Of a DNA stretch of 22,836 bases, positions 8,012 through 16,434 are shown one piece after another. Below the pieces are notes generated by a model. That model had not been told where the DNA came from. It made no database searches and saw only the letters and a list, made by a program, of their open reading frames with translations. Position 1 is the first letter of the stretch, and each line of letters starts with the position of its first letter. The DNA is taken from positions 1 through 22,836 of the forward strand of contig PJAB01000633.1 of NCBI GenBank assembly GCA_002887195.1, given 5' to 3'. Made by a program: the position numbers and the translations under genes. The stretch comes from Chrysochromulina parva (Eukaryota; Haptophyta; Prymnesiales; Chrysochromulinaceae).

Positions 8012-10228
8012 TCACAACCGTATGGCGCCTCCCTCCTCTCCTCTCCCCATACGTCGAAAGAGCTCGTTGATATCCACACCCTTCGGCGCCACTCCCTCGG
8101 TCCACTCGGCAGGCTCCTCTTGGTCGGCGTCCTCAATGTCGCCCTCGTCCTCCTCGTCCTCCTCGTCCTCCTCGTCCTCCTCGTCCTCCTCGTCCTCCTC
8201 TTCTTCCTCGTCCTCGTCCGCGTGCTCGTCGTCCTCGTCCTCGTCGTCCTCCAGCTCCACTCGCTTTCCGCTGCCGACCGTCCGAATAATCCCCGCCTCA
8301 CCGCGTCCCATTCGCTGGAAGAGCGCATTGATGTCAGCGGGCGGCAAGCCTCGCGCGTCCAGTACAATCTCCTCCACTTCCTCCCCCTCCTCCCCCTCCT
8401 CTACCGCCCTAAGCTCTACCAAAGTGTCGCCCGACTGTGACTGCCGTTGGCGAAACGCCGCCATCGCCGCCTCCTCCGCTGCCTCTTCATCCTCCTCCTC
8501 GTCCGCCGCCCTCTCTGCGCCCGCGTCAGCTTCGCGCTCACGACGGCGCTCGAGCATGCGCCCGAGCTCCGCTTGCCACGCCTGCAGCACGCGCACGCCC
8601 GCCACCTCGCCGGACAGCATGCCGGCGTGCGCGGCCGCGCCCAGGGCGACCGCCAGCATGGGATCTACGGTGCGCCGAGGGTCCACGCCGAAGAGATTGC
8701 TCACGAGCTTGCGCACCTGCGTGGCAATCCTCGCCGATGAGAGCGGCAATCAGAGCCTCATTAGAGCGTCATCGGAAGGCACTCACGTGAGGCCCACTCA
8801 CCGCCACCATGTGGGTGCCGCCGCCCACGAGTACAATCTCGTCCACAGGAGATCCCGTCGGCAGGTAGCGCTGCTTGCCCTCGGGACGCAACGCCGCCGC
8901 CGCGCGCCGCTTCTTGGCGTCAAGCTTCTTGCGCACCGTCCCGTACTCGGGGTCGAGCTCGCCCGGCAGAGTGAGCTGGGCGGACAGAGACACCTCGTAC
9001 AGAGGTCGCTTGAGACGACGGAAGAGGTCGTCGCACAGCTTCTCAAGCGTCGCGCGGCTCAGTTCGACTGCGAGCTCCTCGGCCGGCGCCTGGGGCTCCG
9101 CGGTCCCGGGCGTCGTACCGGGCGTCGTGCCGGGCGTCGTGCCGGGCGTCGTGCCCGCTCTGTCAAGCGTCGTCCCGAGCGGCACCATCACCGTCTTGAC
9201 CACCGACAGACGTTTTTTGGCCTCCTCGGCCGCCTGCGCGAGCTGCCGGCTCACTTGCGGATCGGAAGTCTCTGAGGCGGTGCCGAGGCGCGCCTGGCGC
9301 TCCTTGCGAAGCCATCCGAGCAGCGCCGCGTCGAAGTCATTCCCACCCAGCCGGGCGTCGCCGGAGGTCGCCACGACTTCGAGAGCTCCGCTCGGCGTGA
9401 CGCGCAGCACCGACACGTCGTACGTGCCTGCTCGAGGTGCGTGGGCTCCGCAATCAATTTGAATCCGTCGCAAACAATCGCAATCGATCGCACTCAATCT
9501 CAATCAGCATCAACCCAATCAGCGTCAAACAGCATCAATAAGCGCTCACCCGCCCCTAGGTCGAAGACGAGGATGGTGCCGGTGCCACCCTTGAGCTGGT
9601 GCGCGACGCACGCTGCGACCGGCTCCGCGAGCAGCTGTACCTCCGACAGCCCCGCGAGCCTCGCCGCAGTGAGCGTCGCGAATCGCTGCTGCTCATCGAA
9701 GTACGCCGGGATCGCGACCACGGCACGCTCTGCTCGCAAGCCCGTGTGGCGCTCCGCGTCGTCGAGCAGCGCGCGAAGCACCTGCGCGCTCACCTCCTCG
9801 GGCCTGATGCGCTCGTCAGGCCGGGCGGGCAGCACGAAGACTGGTTCGCCCGCGTTGCCCTCACGGACGGCAGCGCCTGCAGCGGCCTTGTAGGCCTGCA
9901 CGCTGCTGAATGGCCGGCCAATGAAGCGTTTGGCAGCGTACACCGTGTTCAACACGTGGCACGACGGCTCCACAACCGCATCAGCCCCGACGATAACGCT
10001 TCCATCAGTACGGTACGACACCACCGACGGGGTCGTGAGCTCGCCACGGGAGTTGGGCACAATCTCGGGAGCACCATCGGTCAGGATGGCGATCGCGGAG
10101 TTGGTCGTGCCGAGGTCGATGCCGACCGTGCGGCCACGCAGCGGCGCTGTATGCTGATCCGATGCGAGCGATGTAAATAGCAGGACACGCATCACGGCCC
10201 GGCGGAAGGTCGGGAAGTTGTACATCAT
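8012..10228 (-). CDS. Hsp70-type ATPase lacking the substrate-binding domain, acidic C-terminal tail
   Basis: Three exons: 10228-9550, 9427-8802 and 8716-8012, giving 669 residues. The ATG at 10228 is the first in the frame. The nucleotide-binding domain (about 35-475) has GIDLGTTNS (36-44), Lys-100 in AAKRFIGRPF, Glu-202 in LAEPVAA, phosphate loop DLGAGTYDVSV (Asp-223, Thr-228), LGGNDFD and DEIVLVGGGT (422-431). Both junctions restore Hsp70 blocks: DLGAG/TYDV and GGGTHMVA/VRKLVSNLFG. Conservation stops after GAAAHAGML: the beta-sandwich and lid of Hsp70 are absent. The tail has an Arg-rich helix (480-500), acidic stretches (507-517, 590-634) and two motifs, ADINALFQRMGRGE and VDINELFRRMGRGE. 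A GTTP repeat (317-334) and a basic insert (about 392-415) lengthen the ATPase domain. MRVLLFTSLAS near the start may be part of a signal or targeting peptide. NBD-only relatives such as HSPA13 exist, but this tail is not known to me. Confidence 0.92.
8144..8220. repeat. Trinucleotide-type repeat (TCCTCG)n encoding acidic residues
   Basis: Near-perfect repetition of TCCTCG on the plus strand, read on the minus strand as Glu-Glu-Asp units in the Hsp70 tail. It is prone to slippage, so length may vary between strains. Confidence 0.85.
8717..8801 (-). other. Intron 2 of the Hsp70-type gene
   Basis: The 85-nt intron has donor GTGAGT and acceptor ACGCAG, in phase 0. The join GGGTHMVA/VRKLVSNLFG aligns without gaps to Hsp70 proteins. 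It contains one CTGATTG and one GATTG nearer the 3' end. Confidence 0.88.
9112..9159. repeat. 12-base minisatellite, four units
   Basis: Four successive 12-base units of the type GTCGTGCCGGGC, read on the minus strand as Gly-Thr-Thr-Pro repeats inside the ATPase domain of the Hsp70-type gene. The first and last units differ by single bases. Confidence 0.85.
9428..9549 (-). other. Intron 1 of the Hsp70-type gene
   Basis: The 122-nt intron has donor GTGAGC and acceptor GAGCAG, in phase 1; removal gives DLGAGTYDV as in Hsp70 proteins. The sense strand is packed with related words: CTGATTG twice, GATTG several more times, and TTGATTGCGG near the 3' end. Confidence 0.9.
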
Positions 10229-10233
10229 GGACA

Positions 10234-10256
10234 GTTTGATTGCGGCGCAATCAAAC
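10234..10256. promoter_or_regulatory. Perfect inverted repeat just before the Hsp70-type start codon
   Basis: GTTTGATTGC, a 3-base centre, then GCAATCAAAC form a perfect 10-base-pair hairpin. It ends 5 bases upstream of the ATG at 10228 on the minus strand. It could be an mRNA leader hairpin or a dimeric DNA-binding site. The GATTGC word recurs in this gene's introns. Confidence 0.5.
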
Positions 10257-10483
10257 TCATCAAGAGACACTCTTTTTGGTCAGACAAGATGCGGAGCGAG
10301 ACTGAGAATTGATTGAGAGCGAAGTACCGTATGACCGTACTTTCATTGAGATTGCTTTCTGACATAAGTCGTAAACGCGGTGGAGTGAGCGTGGGGGGAC
10401 CGCGAAGAAACTGAACTGAACTGAGCGTTTAGTTGCATGTTCCCTCTCTGTTGAGCGCCACAGGCGCCTTGCGCTTGCCTTGC

Positions 10484-13400
10484 TCACGCCATCGGCAACT
10501 CACGGCTAAGCGGTCGGATGTCGCGTTTCTTCGATGGACGGTCATCAGGCCCGCTCTCATGCGCACTCGGCGGGTCAACAGCAGCTCCAGCTCGACTCTC
10601 ATTGCCGGGCGGCGTCCAGCCACTGACAGGTATCTTCTCAAGCGCGGCTGCAGCCGCAGCCTCGTATTCGAGACGAGTCTGCGCCAGATTTGTCTGCGTG
10701 TCGCTGGCGATGTTGCGAGCAGCCTCCTCTCTCTGTGTGGGAGCTTGTTTGGTCCCATGAGCGCGATAAACAGGAAGGCGAGTCCAACTGTTAGCCACGG
10801 CTGTGCCGTCCTCGAGAGCTTCATTATAATATGGCGACCAGCCGGAGCGCATGCTCCAGGTCGCGCGTCGTCGAGGACTGCTGCTCTTGACCCCAGACGC
10901 TTTGCCGTCCGTAGGGTTAGGGTTAGGGTGCGCGCTCGCATGCTTGTGCCAGCTGCTATTGTTGTGAAAGGCCGCCGTGCGGGGACTTCCGCTTCGCGTC
11001 ACCGGAGCTTCGAGACACGCACCCAGGTTCCCACGAGAGGGCAGCTTGGACGATAGTGCATTTGAGGAAGGCGCCAGTTGCCATATGGATGTCTTTGCGA
11101 GCAGGCTGGGTGAGATACTTAGAGGTCCCGCTCCGCCGAGCATGACAGGCTTCACCCCGACGCCCCATCCGCCACCTACCCTCTCGACCACCCGAGGTAT
11201 CCGAGGGCTTGGTGCGCCTCCCATTTCGATGAACACCGACCACGGGTTGGGCAGCGAAGCATCGTCTCCGAATACCTGGGAGCCCTGGCTATCGAGAGGT
11301 GCCCATGGCGCATTTGCAAAAGGCTCGTCTGCCAGGCGTGGCGAGGAGCGTTTCGAGTTGCGCCCGATAGGACGGGCACAATTCTCTTCAGCGGTGGTGG
11401 GTGGAGGCGACGCACGCGAATGGGGCCACATCTCTGGCAAATGAGCGATGTAGCCCTCCGTCAGGCCACGCGTGGGCGGCCGTGGAGGAGGCGGTTCCCA
11501 TTCGGGCGCCAGCAAATCCCGAATAGGTGCTGGGGGCTGGATCGCGGCAGCAGGTGCAGATCCTGGCGGCAGACGCGCGAGCTTGGCTAGCTCATGTGTG
11601 GTGCGCCCTACACGACCCTGGCTGTGCACCCAGGTCAACACGTCTTGCCGTGGAGGGCCTGCGTGAGTTTCATGCGAAAGCGAAGATTCGGCGCGGGCTA
11701 CGTCTGCAACCCCTTGGTTCCATATAGCAACGGGAACGTTCCCATCTGGGGATCGAGGCCGCAGCACAAATCCACCTCTTGCCTGTGGGGTGTGAACTGC
11801 CCGACGGCCTGGGAGCAATGTGGGGCTCATCATAATGGGCGAATCCCGTATTGGCTTCGGCCGATTGTGCCACTTGAGCTCGGGCGCGGAGGACGAGGAG
11901 GAAGCAGCGAGTTGCGATGGCAGCTGGTGAGGTCGTGCTTGAACGCGCGGGAAGAGGGTTGGCAGGACTGGCTTCGCAGCGTTTGCGTCTGAAGCGTTCG
12001 CATTGCGCGGTCGGTGACCACGGCTCTGCCGGTGCATCGTGGCGCTCCGAAACGAAGATGACGGTAATAGGTCAACTAGGTCTACTCGCCGCAGAGCATA
12101 GGTATAGTCGCCGCTCGAGCTGAGGCCAGAGTCATCGTCCCAACCACAGATGCCGCCGCCGCTGCCGCCGTCGCCGCCGCCGCCCCTACCGCCAGCTATT
12201 CGACTTGTGAGTGCGGCGACCTCCGCATCGCCACTCGAGTATCGCGAAGACGAGGCTGTCGCCGCTGATCTCGAATCTGTGCAGTTGAGCAAGGCCTCGC
12301 GCGTCTTGAGCAGCTCCGCCGAGGTCTTCTCTAACTCATCTAACTCTCTCCGCGATGCTGACGCTTCTGAAGCTGTCCGATCTTTCCCTTTCCGATTGCG
12401 CCCCTCAAGTGATGCACAGTGCTGACCTTCAGGGCAGCCGGGTCCGTCAAGATGAGCGCCATTGGCGCTGACAAGGTCAGCACCACCAGCACCGCTCCTG
12501 CCGTGCCCATTCGGATTCTGGTCAGCTTTGGCACTCGCAATGTTCCCACACGCAGCTTGGGATTCACGCGGTTCGCGACTGCTCTCGCTTGTGAGCTTGC
12601 CCGAGCCTGCCTTCGAGACTACCTGCCGACTCATGGCATCATCTACGGTTCCTGCGCCTCGTGCGGCTGTGGGCTTGCCTGAGCCTGCAGCAGCGTCACC
12701 GTCGATGTACCCCGCACCGCCGGAGCCGGAGCCCGTGTCACCGCCGCCGTAGCCCTTGCCACCCCAGCCGGAACCCGTGCCAACGCCGCTGGAGCTCTTG
12801 CCACCGCCGCCGGAGCCCGCGCCACCGCCGCGGGAATCTGTGCCACCGCCGCCGTAGCCTGTACTCCTCGCATTCGTAGCTGCAGCAGCTCCACCGCTGC
12901 CGTCGCCCACGTCGCCGCCGCCGCCGCCCGTGCCACCACCGCTATAGCCCGTGCCACCACCACCATTGCCCTCGCCACCGCCGCCGTAGCCCTCGCCACC
13001 GCTGCCGTAACCTGTACTCATCATGCTCGGAGCATGCTCGGAGTTCTCTCGGTCCTCCTCAACGTGACTCTCCGGGACAGACACGTTTGCGATGCCGGCA
13101 GTCGATACTTTGGAAGCGGATGCCAGGCCAGAGACTTTCCCACGCTTCGGGCTCCTTTGCGTGTTATCACTCCAGGCGGGCTCGACGGGACGGAAGTACC
13201 GGGCTCCCACCCGCACGAAGCTCTTCACACTCAGCGGCACACTCAGCTCGAAGGCGTCGAGCTCCTCAATCGTGAGATCGGTCTGATGCTGTAGCGCCAT
13301 CGCGAGCTTCTCATTGTCGATCTCCTCGCCATCCGCGGGCGGGGCGGCACCGACGTCCTCCCAGAGCAAGCCAAGCCGCGGGGCACCCTGAACAAGGACG

Positions 13401-13690
13401 ACGTGGCTGCCTGAGATCAGATCGTAGTCAGAAAGCTTACCATCAGAAAGGTCCTTCTTGCGGTATAACACATGTGCTCGACCCACTTCCTCGCTATCCA
13501 ACCCAAACGATTGCGCGGCCTTTATGATGAGTCTGAGAGGAGAGGCGCCCCAAGGTATCTTGATAGCGGCCGAAGGCTTCTCTGGATTCAGGAATGCGCA
13601 TTTTGGTCCGGAGTCGTACGTTACGATCAACTCGATCTGCGTGCTTGCAGTTTTGTCCAAGACCCCGATAAGCTCATGGATAAAACCCAT
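10484..13690 (-). CDS. Ubiquitin-like domain protein with Gly-rich and disordered C-terminal region
   Basis: The 1,068-residue single-exon product starts at an ATG with an in-frame stop shortly upstream. Residues about 18-101 look like a ubiquitin fold: IELIVTYDSG as the first strand, SPLRLIIKAAQSFGL as the helix, and HVLYRKKDLSDGKLSDYDLI then SHVVLVQG as the final strands. There is no C-terminal Gly-Gly, so it is an integral ubiquitin-like domain, not a processed modifier. Residues 110-165 may extend this domain. Residues 226-338 are a Gly/Ser/Tyr-rich repeat tract with units such as GYGGGG and GSGGGG. A short helix at about 445-470 (RRELDELEKTSAELLKTREAL) may be a coiled coil. The rest is Pro/Ser/Arg-rich and predicted disordered. 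A hub or condensate-forming role would be speculation. The long frame could hide unrecognised introns. Confidence 0.62.
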   Translation of the reverse strand: MGFIHELIGVLDKTASTQIELIVTYDSGPKCAFLNPEKPSAAIKIPWGASPLRLIIKAAQSFGLDSEEVGRAHVLYRKKDLSDGKLSDYDLISGSHVVLVQGAPRLGLLWEDVGAAPPADGEEIDNEKLAMALQHQTDLTIEELDAFELSVPLSVKSFVRVGARYFRPVEPAWSDNTQRSPKRGKVSGLASASKVSTAGIANVSVPESHVEEDRENSEHAPSMMSTGYGSGGEGYGGGGEGNGGGGTGYSGGGTGGGGGDVGDGSGGAAAATNARSTGYGGGGTDSRGGGAGSGGGGKSSSGVGTGSGWGGKGYGGGDTGSGSGGAGYIDGDAAAGSGKPTAARGAGTVDDAMSRQVVSKAGSGKLTSESSREPRESQAACGNIASAKADQNPNGHGRSGAGGADLVSANGAHLDGPGCPEGQHCASLEGRNRKGKDRTASEASASRRELDELEKTSAELLKTREALLNCTDSRSAATASSSRYSSGDAEVAALTSRIAGGRGGGGDGGSGGGICGWDDDSGLSSSGDYTYALRRVDLVDLLPSSSFRSATMHRQSRGHRPRNANASDANAAKPVLPTLFPRVQARPHQLPSQLAASSSSSAPELKWHNRPKPIRDSPIMMSPTLLPGRRAVHTPQARGGFVLRPRSPDGNVPVAIWNQGVADVARAESSLSHETHAGPPRQDVLTWVHSQGRVGRTTHELAKLARLPPGSAPAAAIQPPAPIRDLLAPEWEPPPPRPPTRGLTEGYIAHLPEMWPHSRASPPPTTAEENCARPIGRNSKRSSPRLADEPFANAPWAPLDSQGSQVFGDDASLPNPWSVFIEMGGAPSPRIPRVVERVGGGWGVGVKPVMLGGAGPLSISPSLLAKTSIWQLAPSSNALSSKLPSRGNLGACLEAPVTRSGSPRTAAFHNNSSWHKHASAHPNPNPTDGKASGVKSSSPRRRATWSMRSGWSPYYNEALEDGTAVANSWTRLPVYRAHGTKQAPTQREEAARNIASDTQTNLAQTRLEYEAAAAAALEKIPVSGWTPPGNESRAGAAVDPPSAHESGPDDRPSKKRDIRPLSRELPMA
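10912..10928. repeat. Interstitial telomere-type repeat inside a coding region
   Basis: TAGGGTTAGGGTTAGGG, nearly three TTAGGG units, lies inside the ubiquitin-like-domain gene and reads Pro-Asn-Pro-Asn-Pro on the minus strand. Confidence 0.8.
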
Positions 13691-13863
13691 CGGTGCACGT
13701 CTCGGCGCGGCTCAGCGCGACGCCCGTCAGGAGCTCTGCGTCGGTGCCTTTCATCCGGACCGCGCGATTCCTGACCGAAGACTGCGCGTTTCCGCAGGAC
13801 TTGAAACCACCGGAGCGCTGCGGCGCGCGCGCACGCGAACCACGGGCCGTCACCCTCTTTGAA

Positions 13864-14035
13864 AAATGCATCATGTACTATGTAATGTGACAATGTTAGG
13901 TACTTTATATTGCCAAAATACAAAGATACTATGACACCTTGTAATGTTTGTAGTTTACGATATTTTTAGTAGAACATTATATACTGTTGTAGATACATTA
14001 TATATATTACATTATATTGCCAACCCCATACCGCA
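13864..14035. other. AT-rich island between two minus-strand genes
   Basis: This stretch is strikingly AT-rich against GC-rich flanks. ACATTATAT occurs three times (13974-13982, 13995-14003, 14009-14017) and TTATATTGCCA twice (13905-13915, 14012-14022). It abuts the stop codon of the exostosin-like gene, so it could be that gene's 3' untranslated region and cleavage signal. An organelle-derived insertion or a mobile-element remnant is an alternative. It has no coding capacity. Confidence 0.55.
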
Positions 14036-16134
14036 TCACGGTCGATGTTTATTGAGGTTCAACACATCCAATGACGTTATTCCAAGCACGCGGCCTACGA
14101 GCTCAAGCACGATGGCATGGATAGCAGAGGAGTGGTCCATTGTGGGCGATGCAAAAGGTCCACTCATGTTCAAGTCGTCGTGCGTAGCATAGTGGAGCAG
14201 GTGACGATACTTCAGAAGACCTCGCTGCATGCTGACGATTCGAGAAACAGGAATGCTCTCGAGGAACTTCAGAGGGTTGTGGAGTGGTCGCCTTAGTTTT
14301 AGTAGCTCCAGTGCACGCTTGAGGGCGCTCGCGTTGTTGGCATTCCTCTCCTGGACCTGGTTACCCGCAGGCACGGCAGCGCGATCCATCTTGAGCCCCT
14401 TCTTGATCTCAAGGGAAAGCTTCTCAACTTGGATATCATGCTCCTTGGCCTCCTTGCAAAACGCAAACACCGCATGCGGGTCGACGGAGAGAGAGAGGTT
14501 GGCCCAAGGCACGAGCGCACCAAACGGCAGGTAAGTGAGCGGGATCGTGAACACGGGGATGCACCCCCTGCGTTCAGGGCGCGATTCGAGGTCGTTCGTG
14601 CACTCTCAATGCGAACGCACAGGGTTGCAAGCACAGGGCGAAGTGCCATGTTGAGCGCCAGGCAGGGTCATCCGCCATGTGCATGGTCCTGGTTGCTACA
14701 CTGGCCAGGGTGTGTTCGAGACTTCGAGCGTGCGCACGCGGCCACGTAGGAGAAGATTCGAGGAGTAATGATGGTGTCACCCGGCGGCACCAGGCAGAAG
14801 ACGGAGCGAATGTACAGGGCGGCCTTGCGCTGGAGTGCCCATGAGGTGCGATGCTTGAGATGATGGACTTTGTAGAGTACCGAAGCCTCAACTTCAGGCG
14901 ATCGATCAGGGCGTGGGTGTCGGGAGAGATTGGCATCCAAGTGCTGCACCTGCTCTCTGTGGCTCCGGCTCAGGATGGCTGTGGAGCTCTCCGTCAGAAG
15001 GGAAGCCGCGCGGGCGAGCCCACGCCGCACACACTTCGCATCAGACATGACTGCGTCGGTGCATGCCCAGTCACGCTTGTACCCGTGATCAAAGCGATGG
15101 CACGTCACGGCGTGCCCCGAGCTGGACGCCGCAAGGATGTCCTTTTGGCTGAGGAGAGCTTCAAGATCGGCAGTAGGTCCTGCACGTGTGTGACCTAAGC
15201 TGGAAACTGTGAGGAAGTCCTTCGCAGGTCTGTCCGTTGCTGCAGCCGTTCTTGCGACGTCTGCCGTGGCCGCTGGCTCGCTGGCCGGGTACATGAAGTA
15301 GCGCGGCGAATAGAAAGGGACGAGCACCACGTGCCCGCGCGGCGAGAGGGCCTGAACCTGCCAGTCGGGTAATCGGTCCTCTTGGGTGAGTAGCAATCCG
15401 AGGGCCATCTTGCCTTGCAGGCTCTGCGCGCCGCCGGTTGCGTGTCTCTCGGCCGCCAGCGCAGCGCGCAGGTAGTGTGGCCACTCGAACATCCACACGT
15501 GGCGCTCAGGCGCTTCCGCCCACGTATGCTGGTCGACGGTCCACTGTACGGCAGCCTCAAAGGCGCGGCAGGTGAAGGGGAACGTGTGATTGCTCCGTGG
15601 CCACACTCGAGACGTCCGCATGCAGGTCCGGCTGCCATACTTGACGAACCCCATGATCTCCTCCACGGGCGGCAGCTGAGAGCGATTCTTCCAACGAGAC
15701 TGCAGGTTCTGGCTCAGCTTCGCCGACACATGTGGCTGCTTGAGGCTCATGGCGAGCGGATCCAGCAGCACGGACGCAAAGCATAGGTGCCAAGGAGACA
15801 AAGGGAGTATGAACATCGTTCGGTTGTCGTAGTTGGCCGCCGCCGCATTCGGAATGGCATGGGGCAGCTGGTTGATGACGGCTCGTGTTGCGCCCGCGTA
15901 AGAGTCCTCGTCACGGTCACCCTGCACCATCATGAGCTGGTACAGATTGCGGACCGAGGAAGTCGTGTTCATGGCGTGCCATGGGATAGCATAGGTGTGT
16001 AGCAGCACCCCTGAATTGCGGATGGCCGAAAGGGCAGCGGCGCGAGGAGTTGGATCCGGTAGCATCCGCAATGCAGAGTTGCAGTTGGAGTTTTTATATG
16101 CATGCGTCCGGTCCTGCGTATAGGATTTGGGCAT
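14036..16134 (-). CDS. Exostosin-like (GT47-type) glycosyltransferase
   Basis: Two exons, 16134-14738 and 14567-14036, give 642 residues from the chosen ATG. Exostosin-family enzymes transfer sugars in the Golgi or ER. The best block spans the intron: YIRSVFCLVPPGDT, then RIFSYVAA/GCIPVF, then LPFGALVPWANLSL. This matches the family's FCL-P-GDT...R-F-A-AAGCIPV...LPF pattern (residues about 441-490). Upstream are HVWMFEWPHYL (212-222) and HVVLVPFYSPRYF (268-280), resembling the family's conserved strand before the donor site. The 5' end is uncertain: the frame is open to an ATG at 16416, which would add 94 residues but come within 19 bases of the preceding gene's stop. Neither start gives a clear signal anchor, so a missed 5' exon is possible. 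The 300 bases up to 16434 hold a CA-rich stretch and nothing else I can name. Confidence 0.78.
14568..14737 (-). other. Intron of the exostosin-like gene
   Basis: The 170-nt intron has donor GTGCGC and acceptor ACGCAG, in phase 2. Removal joins FSYVAA to GCIPVF, the most conserved exostosin block. Unlike the other four introns it lacks CTGATTG. Confidence 0.85.
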
Positions 16135-16434
16135 GGCTCGCAACGTTTTCTTTCGTGCACTAATAACCACTATGAAGGCCGCGCTCTCGGACCCTCGCTC
16201 GTTCAACCTCCCTATGTTCACACATACACACACTGACACCTCCAAACGTCCAGGAACGCAACCGATGCGAACACGCCTCACGCGGGACTGCACACCAAAG
16301 CATTGAACGCAAGGCCGGCGATAGACGATCCTCAGCGCCCGCACTCCTGACGCGGACGGCGCGCACATGCCACTGCCCACCACGCCTCCAACTACAGTCT
16401 TACGAGCCACTTGCATGAGCTTCAAAGTGGGACC

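Noticed and set aside
8144..8220. CRISPR-like regular repeat
   Set aside because: It is a trinucleotide-type coding repeat without unique spacers, in a eukaryotic nuclear gene. No CRISPR array exists in the window.
8012..8500. A frameshift hiding the Hsp70 substrate-binding domain
   Set aside because: The other two minus-strand frames over this stretch were read and show no substrate-binding blocks, only Arg/Thr-rich mirror sequence.
7992..9275. Long plus-strand open frame opposite the Hsp70-type gene
   Set aside because: It runs antisense to conserved Hsp70 exons, crosses their splice junctions, and its Ser and Arg runs are the mirror of the acidic repeat.
10912..10928. Chromosome end
   Set aside because: Only about three units are present, inside an open reading frame with genes on both sides.
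16135..16416. ATG at 16416 as start of the exostosin-like gene
   Set aside because: It would leave only 18 bases after the previous stop, and the added residues are Val/Arg/Cys-rich without a domain. Kept as an alternative in the feature entry.
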